From: Deltaproteobacteria bacterium
GTDB lineage: Bacteria; Desulfobacterota; Desulfuromonadia; Geobacterales; Pseudopelobacteraceae
Direction: 5' to 3'
Length of the DNA: 5,651 nucleotides
Assembly (NCBI GenBank): GCA_016219145.1
Contig: JACRCG010000294.1
Coordinates: 1-5,651, forward strand
Shown: in pieces, positions 1 through 5,651 of the stretch
Layout: each line of letters begins with the position of its first letter
How positions within the stretch are numbered: the stretch's first letter is position 1
Translations under genes and position numbers: made by a program
The notes under the pieces: model-generated
Seen by the model: the letters and a program-made list of their open reading frames with translations, nothing else
Database searches by the model: none
Told to the model about the DNA's origin: nothing

Positions 1-1772
1 ACCTGTTAAACTCCCACTACCAGCAGTTCCAGGTTTACAAGCAGGATCGCCTTCGATACCTGAACCAGGAACTGGCTACGCTAACGGCACTCTCCTATAA
101 CCTGGTGGAAAGCGAACACAATCAGTACAAAAAGGGGCAACTGGGCCTGGAATTGGCAAAACAGGAAGCGAGAAAAGCCCTGAAAAAGGTCAATGTCGGC
201 GAAACCGGTTATATCTATGCCATGACCAGCAAGGGCGACCTGCAGGTCCATATCGCACGGGAAGGCGAAAATGTCTTTGACGAACGCGATGAGAACGGCC
301 GCTATTTCATCCGTGAGATCTGCAAAACCGCCAAAGCCTCGAAGGACGGGGAAACGCTTTACATCACCTACCCCTGGCGCAACGAGGTGCTGGGAGACAA
401 GCATCCGCGCAACAAGATCGTAGCCTATCGCTACTTCCGTGAATGGGACTGGATCATCGCCGCCGGTGGTTACCTGGACGAAACCTCGGAAGAAGCCGCT
501 TTCGAACGGAAATCGTTTGCTGCGCTGAAGGACAGCATCAAGAGCAAGAAGGTCGGGGCAACCGGCTATATTTTCTGCATGAACAGCAAGGGCACCTTCA
601 CGATCCACCCGGATTCGGAGGGAAAGAACCTGATCGATGCCAAGGACCTGGACGGCAACCAGTTCATCAGGGAAATGTGTACCAAGAAAAGCGGCTGGAT
701 CCGCTACCCATGGAAAAACCAGGGCGACAAGGAAGCACGGATGAAGATCGTGCGTTATGAATACTTCAAGCCGTGGGACTGGATCATCGCGGTCGGCTCC
801 TATGAAGACGAGTTCTACCTGGAAGCCAACAAGATCAAGACACACATCATGTACAGCATGATCCTGCTGATCATGGTCGTCGGGATCACTTCAACAATGA
901 TGGTCTACAGAGCATCCACGATCATTACCAGCCCGATCACGCATATGATCGAAGTTATCAGGCGGGTAAAACGCGGCAAGCTGGACGAAATCATGAAAGT
1001 ATCCGGTGAGGACGAACTGGCCGAGATGGCAGGCGCGTTCAACCGGATGACCGAAATAATCCGGCGCAACCGGGACATGGAGGCAAGCCTGGCCCAACAG
1101 GGAAAGATGGCTTCACTCGGCGTTCTTTCGTCCGGTGTCGCCCATGAGATCAATAACCCGCTGGGTGTCATTCTCGGTTATGCCGGCTACCTCGAAGGCA
1201 AGATGAGCGAAGAGGATCCCAATTATAAATATATCCACGAGATAAAGCGTGAGAGCAAACGTTGCAAAAAGATCGTTCAGGATCTGCTTTCATACGCCCG
1301 CACTCCGCGTCCGACACTGGAAACTACCGATCTCAACAATCTTTTACAGCAGATTGTCGATTTTGCGGCCAACCACACCGATATGCGCGGCGTGACAATC
1401 ACCACCGACTTCGCAGTCGGACTCCCGCAGATCGAGCTTGACGGCGACCAGATGCGGCAGGTTGCTATCAATCTGATCCTGAATGCCGGCGGCGCGATGC
1501 CGGATGGGGGCAAACTGTTCATAAAGACCGAGCCGGCGCCCGACAATCGAATCAGGATCCAATTCCAGGATAGCGGCTGCGGAATACCGCAGGAAAGTCT
1601 TGAAAAAATTTTCGAGCCATTCTACACCACCAAGGAGCGCGGCACCGGCCTGGGGCTTGCCATCACCAAACAGATTATCGATCAGCACCATGGCGAGATC
1701 CTGATCGAGAGCGTCATCGGACAAGGTACCTGCGTGACGGTGATTCTGCCGGTTGATCAGGAGGAATTGTAA
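1..1772 (+). CDS. Membrane sensor histidine kinase with tandem Cache domains (5' partial)
   Basis: Inner-membrane histidine kinase that should autophosphorylate and pass phosphate to the regulator encoded next to it. The frame is open through the left edge (first full codon at 3), so a GTG at 105 is internal; an N-terminal membrane segment is presumably off-window. Of the 589 visible residues, about 66-160 and 184-270 are two related Cache-like sensor repeats. Each runs GYI, then YPW (123-125 and 235-237), then WDWIIA (148-153 and 258-263). A transmembrane helix follows (about 280-302), then HAMP (about 300-355), a HisKA H-box with phospho-acceptor His381 in VAHEINNP, and an ATPase domain. 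The ATPase has an N-box (Asn494), DSGCG (523-527), FEPFYTTK (537-544) and GTGLGL (547-552). All catalytic motifs are intact. No fused receiver is present. The ligand cannot be read from sequence; Cache domains of this kind commonly bind small organic acids or similar solutes. The family call is secure. Confidence 0.95.
   Translation, partial: LLNSHYQQFQVYKQDRLRYLNQELATLTALSYNLVESEHNQYKKGQLGLELAKQEARKALKKVNVGETGYIYAMTSKGDLQVHIAREGENVFDERDENGRYFIREICKTAKASKDGETLYITYPWRNEVLGDKHPRNKIVAYRYFREWDWIIAAGGYLDETSEEAAFERKSFAALKDSIKSKKVGATGYIFCMNSKGTFTIHPDSEGKNLIDAKDLDGNQFIREMCTKKSGWIRYPWKNQGDKEARMKIVRYEYFKPWDWIIAVGSYEDEFYLEANKIKTHIMYSMILLIMVVGITSTMMVYRASTIITSPITHMIEVIRRVKRGKLDEIMKVSGEDELAEMAGAFNRMTEIIRRNRDMEASLAQQGKMASLGVLSSGVAHEINNPLGVILGYAGYLEGKMSEEDPNYKYIHEIKRESKRCKKIVQDLLSYARTPRPTLETTDLNNLLQQIVDFAANHTDMRGVTITTDFAVGLPQIELDGDQMRQVAINLILNAGGAMPDGGKLFIKTEPAPDNRIRIQFQDSGCGIPQESLEKIFEPFYTTKERGTGLGLAITKQIIDQHHGEILIESVIGQGTCVTVILPVDQEEL
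1759..1764 (+). promoter_or_regulatory. Ribosome binding site of the response regulator gene
   Basis: A perfect AGGAGG lies 8 nt before the ATG at 1773, inside the last codons of the kinase gene. Together with the directly abutting stop and start codons, it supports this start and indicates translational coupling within one transcript. Confidence 0.85.
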
Positions 1773-3164
1773 ATGACCAGCAAAAAGCGCATTCTGCTGA
1801 TTGATAACGAAGAGGGTCTCTGCCGGATGATGGAGAGCATCCTTATCGACCACGGCTATCTGGCCAAAGCCTACACATCTCCGCAGAAGGCGGTCGAAGA
1901 GTTCAGGGCCATGGCCTGGGACCTGGTGATCAGCGACATCAAGATGCCGGGCATGAGCGGACTGGAAGTACTTCAGGCCATAAAGGAAAAACAGAAGGAT
2001 ATCCCGGTGATCATGATCACCGCCTATGCCACGGTTGACATGTCGATCCAGGCGTTGCGCAAGGGTGCCTACGACATGCTGACCAAGCCGTTCGAGCCGG
2101 ACGAGCTCATCTACCGGGTCAAGAACGCACTGCAGCAGTCACAGCTGATCGAAGAGAATCGCGAGTTGCGGGCGGAACTGGAAGCAAAGTTCTGCTTCGA
2201 CAACATCATCGGATCATGTGAAGGCTTAAAAACCATACTTGAACGTGTTGAAAAGGTTGCGGTCAGGGATACATCGGTGCTTATCACAGGCGAGTCCGGC
2301 ACCGGCAAGGAGCTGATCGCCCAGGCCATCCACTACAACTCGCCCCGCCGGGAAAAGAAATTCGTTGCGATCAATTGCGGCGCCCTGCCTGAGACCCTGC
2401 TGGAAAGCGAACTTTTCGGATACAAGAAAGGCGCCTTTACCGGAGCAAAGGAAAGCCGCCAGGGGTTGCTGGAAGCGGCCAACGGCGGCACGCTTTTCCT
2501 GGACGAAGTTGGCAACCTGCCGATTAATGTACAGAAGACCCTGCTGCGCTTCCTGCAGGAAAAGGAATTCAACCGACTGGGCGACACCACCCCCACACGG
2601 GTTGATGTACGGATACTTTCCGCCACCAACTCCGACCTGAAAGAGGCGATCAAGCAAGGCATATTCAGGGAGGATCTCTACTACCGGCTGAACGTGGTCA
2701 ACATCCACCTGCCTCCCCTGCGTGAACGGCGCAACGATATCCCGCTACTGGCGGCCCACTTCATTCACCTGCAGAACCAGAAGTTCGGCACGACAATCAA
2801 AGGGTTCGAGAGCGATGCTGTCCGTTCGCTGTGTGATTTTGACTGGCCGGGCAACATCAGGCAGCTCAAGAACGTGATCGAAGCCTGCATGGCGATGGAG
2901 ACAGGCGACTACATCTCATGGGAAACGCTGGCTCAGTTTGTCGAAGCCGGCTTCGGCGATACTCCGACGGAAACCGGCTCCGCTGAAGTCGGCGAACTCT
3001 CCTTCAATACCGCGCTGGAACGCTTTGAAGCGGATCTGCTTAAAGGACTGCTTAAAAAGCATGGCGGGATAATTGAGAACGCATCCAGGGAAGCGGGCAT
3101 GAACATGGTCACCATGTACCGCAAAATCAAGAAATACGGCATCAAGAAAGAGGACTACAGCTGA
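1773..3164 (+). CDS. NtrC-family sigma-54-dependent response regulator
   Basis: Cytoplasmic transcription activator of 463 residues, the usual length for the NtrC/AtoC group. An N-terminal receiver (about 5-120) has phospho-acceptor Asp55, switch Thr83 and Lys105. Its acidic pocket reads Asp11-Asn12-Glu13, a tolerated variant of the usual Asp pair. The central AAA+ domain (about 143-370) has Walker A GESGTGKE (173-180), an intact GAFTGA sigma-54 contact loop (220-225), Walker B with Asp244-Glu245, arginine-finger candidates Arg299 and Arg305, and a sensor II motif WPGNIRQL (358-365). A C-terminal Fis-type helix-turn-helix lies at about 426-457. The ATG directly follows the kinase TAA (no gap) and has a perfect ribosome site, so the two form a cognate pair. 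Phosphorylation should drive ATP-dependent opening of sigma-54 promoters. The regulon is unknown, and the adjacent secreted-protein gene is only a positional candidate. The family assignment is certain; specific names such as AtoC or ZraR are not justified. Confidence 0.97.
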   Translation: MTSKKRILLIDNEEGLCRMMESILIDHGYLAKAYTSPQKAVEEFRAMAWDLVISDIKMPGMSGLEVLQAIKEKQKDIPVIMITAYATVDMSIQALRKGAYDMLTKPFEPDELIYRVKNALQQSQLIEENRELRAELEAKFCFDNIIGSCEGLKTILERVEKVAVRDTSVLITGESGTGKELIAQAIHYNSPRREKKFVAINCGALPETLLESELFGYKKGAFTGAKESRQGLLEAANGGTLFLDEVGNLPINVQKTLLRFLQEKEFNRLGDTTPTRVDVRILSATNSDLKEAIKQGIFREDLYYRLNVVNIHLPPLRERRNDIPLLAAHFIHLQNQKFGTTIKGFESDAVRSLCDFDWPGNIRQLKNVIEACMAMETGDYISWETLAQFVEAGFGDTPTETGSAEVGELSFNTALERFEADLLKGLLKKHGGIIENASREAGMNMVTMYRKIKKYGIKKEDYS

Positions 3165-3170
3165 ATCCGG

Positions 3171-3198
3171 GTTACTTGCGCAGTAGAGAACATACAAT
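3171..3198 (+). promoter_or_regulatory. Weak sigma-70-like promoter candidate in the 3165-3269 gap
   Basis: TACAAT (3193-3198) matches five of six positions of a -10 box. The best upstream partner is GTTACT (3171-3176), at 16 bp spacing, which matches only three of six positions of a -35 box. It sits 7 bp after the response-regulator stop and would leave a leader of roughly 65 nt before the ATG at 3270. The gap shows no terminator hairpin, so read-through from the two-component operon is an equally possible source of transcription. Confidence 0.2.
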
Positions 3199-3257
3199 AA
3201 TTCCACTAATACAGAACCCATCTAAGCCAGCACAATCACTTGCCGTTCGATGGTTAT

Positions 3258-3264
3258 AGGGAGA
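3258..3264 (+). promoter_or_regulatory. Ribosome binding site fixing the start of the duplicated-domain gene
   Basis: AGGGAGA ends 5 nt before the ATG at 3270. The alternative in-frame TTG at 3240 has no purine-rich site before it and would put ten polar or charged residues ahead of the signal peptide, so the ATG is preferred. Confidence 0.7.
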
Positions 3265-3269
3265 CAATC

Positions 3270-4205
3270 ATGATACGCTTGCTCGCTGTTATAATTTCGC
3301 TTGTAGTTGCAGTTTCGGCAAATGCCGGTGAGTGGAAGCTGATAGACAGCGGAGTGGGATTGATTGAAGAGGGTGAAAGCTACGACAAGAGACTGAAAGT
3401 CGTTGAACGCAACTCCTCCTGGGACGCGAAGGAACTCTATGAAAACGGCGCCCAGGCCGGGAAATATCGCGGCAACCAGCTGTTCGCCGCCTGGTTGCAG
3501 GGGCCGCCCGCCAGCGAATACCTGAACAGTTACGGAACGCCGGTCTGGATGTATAGCTACAGGATCACCTACCCGGACGGCAAAACCTTCGAGGCCGGCC
3601 CGCACGGTTTCTACCCCCCCGGATTCGCATATTTCGGCATCAGGACCGGCGGCTACACTAACGGAAACTGGAAAATTGACTGGTATATACAGCACCGGGA
3701 TACCAAGGAGATACGCCAGGTAGCAACCAACGAGTTCAAGACAGTTTACGGCCAGCAACCGTGTAGCGCAATCAGCGAATGGAAAGCAAAGGACATCGGC
3801 GTGGGCCTAATCGTAACAGACGAAAACCACGACAAACGGCTGAATATCGCTGAAAGAGGCAATTCCTGGGATGCGAAGGAACTCTACGAAAATGGCGCCC
3901 AGGCCGGCAAATATCGAGGCAACCAGCTGTTTGCCGCCTGGATTCAGGGACCGCCTGCCAGCGAGTACCTGAACAGCTACGGCACGCCGGTCTGGATGTA
4001 CCGATACAGGATCACCTACCCGGACGGCAAAACCTTCGAGGCTGGTCCCCACGGATTCTACACTCCCGGCTTTGCCTATTTCGGCATCAACACCGGCGGT
4101 TACACGAACGGCAGTTGGAGAGTTGACTGGTTCATTCAGCACAGTGAGACAAAAGAGATTCGCCAGGTGGGGTCAAGCGAGTTCAAAACAACCTACGGCA
4201 GATAA
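3270..4205 (+). CDS. Exported protein of unknown function with two near-identical domains
   Basis: A 311-residue protein that I cannot assign to a named family. Residues 1-19 form a Sec signal peptide: Arg3, a hydrophobic core, and an Ala17-Asn-Ala19 cleavage site. The mature 292 residues are a direct duplication, copy A at 21-162 and copy B at 170-311. The copies align without gaps, with 114 of 142 positions identical by my count. Each copy has six tryptophans and many Tyr, Gly and Pro, including the shared blocks WDAKELYENGAQAGKYRGNQ and YRITYPDGKTFEAGPHGFY. Each ends in a W-x-x-DW-x-IQH-x-x-TKEIRQV stretch that looks like beta-strands. The linker QPCSAIS holds the only cysteine (Cys165), which could pair between molecules. 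There is no lipobox, anchor or catalytic motif, so a periplasmic or extracellular binding or structural role is more likely than an enzyme. It lies 105 bp downstream of a sigma-54 activator, but regulation by it is unproven. The start is chosen by the ribosome site and signal peptide. Coding status is certain; function is unknown. Confidence 0.9.
   Translation: MIRLLAVIISLVVAVSANAGEWKLIDSGVGLIEEGESYDKRLKVVERNSSWDAKELYENGAQAGKYRGNQLFAAWLQGPPASEYLNSYGTPVWMYSYRITYPDGKTFEAGPHGFYPPGFAYFGIRTGGYTNGNWKIDWYIQHRDTKEIRQVATNEFKTVYGQQPCSAISEWKAKDIGVGLIVTDENHDKRLNIAERGNSWDAKELYENGAQAGKYRGNQLFAAWIQGPPASEYLNSYGTPVWMYRYRITYPDGKTFEAGPHGFYTPGFAYFGINTGGYTNGSWRVDWFIQHSETKEIRQVGSSEFKTTYGR
3330..3755 (+). repeat. 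Direct repeat copy A (142-codon domain unit)
   Basis: First copy of a 426-bp in-frame tandem duplication, separated from copy B by a 21-bp linker (447-bp period). Identity is uneven. Codons 31-110 of the unit encode 76 of 80 identical residues, while the first 30 and last 30 or so are more diverged. Copy A carries a run of seven C (3614-3620) that is interrupted in copy B. Confidence 0.95.
3777..4202 (+). repeat. Direct repeat copy B (142-codon domain unit)
   Basis: Second copy of the duplicated unit, running to the last sense codon of the gene. In its 80-codon core I count about 21 codons that differ from copy A only synonymously, against 4 that change the amino acid. The duplication is therefore not brand-new, and the core has been held by selection. 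Confidence 0.95.
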
Positions 4206-4271
4206 GAACGGGCCGGAGATAGGCAGCAGCCCAGAATGTAGGCTCAACAGGATTTATGATTCCGGCGGCTG

Positions 4272-5345
4272 TTACTCCACTACCCCGCCGAACTTCCTCA
4301 GCAGCCGACCGGTTGAAACATCCCATTCACGAACCCAGTTGTCGCCACCAGATGTGAACAGCGAAGCGCCATCCGGCGAGAATCCGGCCGTCAACGCCGA
4401 ATCCTGCAGATGATTGCTCCAGGCCGGCTTACCCTCACGGAAATTCCAGACTTGAACACTTTCATCCTCCTCGATCACCGCCAGCAGATTTCCGTTGGGG
4501 GAAAGCGCGATATTGTTGATCAGCCGGTCCTTGAACGTAATCGTGCTACGAAGGCTCCTCAAAGCAAGATTCCACCCCTTGACCGTCAGGTTGTCCGAAG
4601 CGGCATACAAAACGGAGCCGTTGGACGACACAGTCAATGAGGTCACGATATCATCCGAAGGCGGCAGCAGTGTAGCAATAGCCTTGCCTTTCTCCACATT
4701 CCAGAGATAGACCGCGCCATCAATGCCGGCGCTGGCAAAATCATTGCCACCCGGAATGAAGATGATCTGGCTTATTTCACCGGAGTGGGCCTGATACCTG
4801 TGGACAACGGACCTGTCCTTGACATTCCAGACCACGATGACACCCTGCATGTCACCGCTGGCAATATAGCGGCCATCATCGGAGAAAGCCAGAGAGACCA
4901 CCTCGGACTTGTGCCCGTTCTCCCTGGACAGCAATATACCGAGTTTTTTCCCGCTCTTTACGTCCCACAACACCGGCGTGTGTTTGCGATAGCGGGACCA
5001 TACCAGCGTGGAGGAGTCGGGCGAGAATGCGGCCGCCACCACCCAGATACGCACCGGGTCGGGCTTGCCGATTTCCCTGATCTTTTTGCCGGACTTCACA
5101 TCCCAGAGGAAATTGATCTCATCCTCGTCTCCGGTCAAGGCATACAGGCCGTCCCTGCTGAGGGCAAAGACCGATATTTCCTTGCTATGCCCGTCAGGCT
5201 GCTGTTTTGCAACCGGCCTGGATTCAGTTCTGGCTTTGGATTCCGAAATGGAGGGGGGGGAAAGTTCTGCGGCCGACAGCAATGAAAACGGATAAATTGT
5301 GAGTAGCAACAGGAAACAAGTTATCGTCTTTGGAAGTCGGCTCAT
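4272..5345 (-). CDS. Exported seven-bladed WD40 beta-propeller protein
   Basis: A 357-residue protein probably acting as a protein-interaction scaffold outside the cytoplasm. Residues 1-26 look like a Sec signal peptide (Arg3, Lys6, a Leu-rich core, cleavage near LLSAA/E). A polar Ser/Pro/Glu/Lys linker follows to about 50. Seven WD-type repeats then run from about 52 to 352, ending at Trp81-Asp, Trp127-Asp, Trp173-Asn, Trp215-Asn, Trp258-Asn, Trp300-Asn and Trp341-Asp. That is a complete propeller with no fused kinase, protease or other effector domain. Blades 1 and 2 share an identical LWDVKSGKK. I chose the ATG at 5345 because GAGG lies 7 nt upstream; an in-frame TTG directly before it is spaced worse. 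A run of eight C on the coding strand lies just after the signal peptide. It is convergent with the duplicated-domain gene and 76 bp downstream of the ApgM-like gene on the same strand, so co-transcription with the latter is possible. The partner is unknown. Confidence 0.92.
   Translation of the reverse strand: MSRLPKTITCFLLLLTIYPFSLLSAAELSPPSISESKARTESRPVAKQQPDGHSKEISVFALSRDGLYALTGDEDEINFLWDVKSGKKIREIGKPDPVRIWVVAAAFSPDSSTLVWSRYRKHTPVLWDVKSGKKLGILLSRENGHKSEVVSLAFSDDGRYIASGDMQGVIVVWNVKDRSVVHRYQAHSGEISQIIFIPGGNDFASAGIDGAVYLWNVEKGKAIATLLPPSDDIVTSLTVSSNGSVLYAASDNLTVKGWNLALRSLRSTITFKDRLINNIALSPNGNLLAVIEEDESVQVWNFREGKPAWSNHLQDSALTAGFSPDGASLFTSGGDNWVREWDVSTGRLLRKFGGVVE
5253..5260 (-). repeat. C8 homopolymer tract near the 5' end of the WD40 gene
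   Basis: Eight consecutive C on the coding strand span codons 29-32 (Ser-Pro-Pro-Ser), directly after the predicted signal peptide. A gain or loss of one base would frameshift everything downstream. It could be a slippage site or simply a sequencing-error hotspot; in this sequence the frame is intact. Confidence 0.9.
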
Positions 5346-5352
5346 CAATGCA

Positions 5353-5356
5353 CCTC
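5353..5356 (-). promoter_or_regulatory. Ribosome binding site of the WD40 gene
   Basis: On the minus strand GAGG (within GTGAGGTGC) lies 7 nt before the ATG at 5345 and 4 nt before the alternative TTG at 5348. The spacing favours the ATG. Confidence 0.6.
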
Positions 5357-5421
5357 ACTTGAGATCATTTCATTACATGCATGATAAAGACAGCTGGACT
5401 GAGCATATATATCAACAGCAG

Positions 5422-5651
5422 TTACGACAGCACAAACGGCATCAACTCATGGCCTTCCATCACCAGCCCGGTGGAAGCGGCCTGGGCCTCGTCGTATGAG
5501 GTTGCGCCATTGCCAGCGGATTCACCGCCGCGATAGATGACGAACGGAACCGGATCGCAGGTATGGGTCATCAACTTGACCGGAGTGGGGTGATCCGGCA
5601 TGCAGACAACCGCATAGTCACCATACTTCTTGATTCCCTGCAGCACCGTCC
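5422..5651 (-). CDS. C-terminal end of an ApgM-family cofactor-independent phosphoglycerate mutase or homoserine-kinase-like homologue (partial)
   Basis: Only the last 75 or so residues are in the window; the frame is open through the right edge, and a GTG at 5646 is internal. The fragment has the hallmark C-terminus of the archaeal-type ApgM group of the alkaline-phosphatase superfamily: MPDHPTP, then THTCDPVPFVIY, then a terminal EGHELM. In this superfamily the Asp-His pair and the later His bind the catalytic metal ions. The expected full length is about 400 residues. The family's classical reaction is interconversion of 3- and 2-phosphoglycerate in the cytoplasm. A bacterial subgroup has been proposed to act instead as homoserine kinase in threonine synthesis, and the visible end cannot separate the two. 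Its promoter and neighbours lie off-window. No terminator hairpin is evident in the 76 bp before the WD40 gene. Confidence 0.85.
   Translation of the reverse strand, partial: TVLQGIKKYGDYAVVCMPDHPTPVKLMTHTCDPVPFVIYRGGESAGNGATSYDEAQAASTGLVMEGHELMPFVLS

Noticed and set aside
105..107. GTG at 105 as the start of the histidine kinase
   Set aside because: The same frame is open back to the window edge, with sequence typical of the first sensor helix, so the real start is upstream of the window.
81..845. Minus-strand open frame of about 254 codons opposite the kinase sensor region
   Set aside because: It has no start signals or family resemblance. The plus-strand Cache repeats explain the sequence, and long antisense frames are common in GC-rich genes.
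2226..2708. Minus-strand open frame inside the response regulator gene
   Set aside because: The plus-strand frame here encodes the intact AAA+ Walker A, GAFTGA and Walker B motifs; the opposite frame is incidental.
3240..3269. TTG at 3240 as an earlier start for the duplicated-domain protein
   Set aside because: It has no ribosome site and would place a charged ten-residue stretch before a typical signal peptide. The ATG at 3270 has a well-spaced AGGGAGA.
4212..4266. Terminator hairpin between the convergent genes
   Set aside because: The complementary arms are only 6 bp, with a 43-nt loop and no T run on either strand.
4785..5285. Long + strand open frame across the WD40 gene
   Set aside because: It is a shadow of the minus-strand gene: no ribosome site, no recognisable domain, and the minus-strand frame gives a clear signal peptide and seven WD repeats.
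5381..5409. Sigma-70 promoter for the WD40 gene (TATCAT with an upstream -35)
   Set aside because: At 17-bp spacing the -35 position reads TATATG, matching only two of six consensus bases.

Overview
The window looks like chromosomal DNA of a Gram-negative, Geobacter/Desulfuromonas-like bacterium (Desulfuromonadales or near relatives). This placement is inferred from moderately GC-rich coding sequence, a Cache-domain histidine kinase paired with an NtrC-type sigma-54 activator, Sec-type signal peptides on two genes, and an ApgM-type phosphoglycerate mutase homologue. No rRNA or other taxonomic marker is present, so it is only a suggestion.

Layout. From 1 to 3164 (+ strand) there is a two-component operon. 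A membrane histidine kinase, truncated by the left edge, has two tandem extracytoplasmic Cache-type sensor domains. Its stop codon directly abuts the start of an NtrC-family response regulator. After a 105-bp gap, 3270-4205 (+) encodes a secreted protein of unknown function. It consists of a signal peptide and two 142-residue copies of one Trp/Tyr-rich domain, about 80% identical. A short convergent gap (4206-4271) follows. Then 4272-5345 (- strand) encodes an exported seven-bladed WD40 beta-propeller. Upstream of it on the same strand, 5422-5651 is the C-terminal end of an ApgM-family enzyme cut by the right edge.

How the genes may work together. The kinase should sense a periplasmic small molecule and phosphorylate Asp55 of the regulator, which would then activate sigma-54 promoters. 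Those targets are not identified: the only -24/-12-like string in the window, just before the duplicated-domain gene, has the wrong spacing. The duplicated-domain protein and the propeller both appear to be exported, but they are convergently transcribed and nothing in the sequence proves a functional link. The ApgM-like enzyme belongs to central or amino-acid metabolism and is probably unrelated.

No tRNA, rRNA, CRISPR array, insertion sequence or convincing terminator was seen. The most unusual element is the duplicated secreted protein, whose domain I do not recognise.
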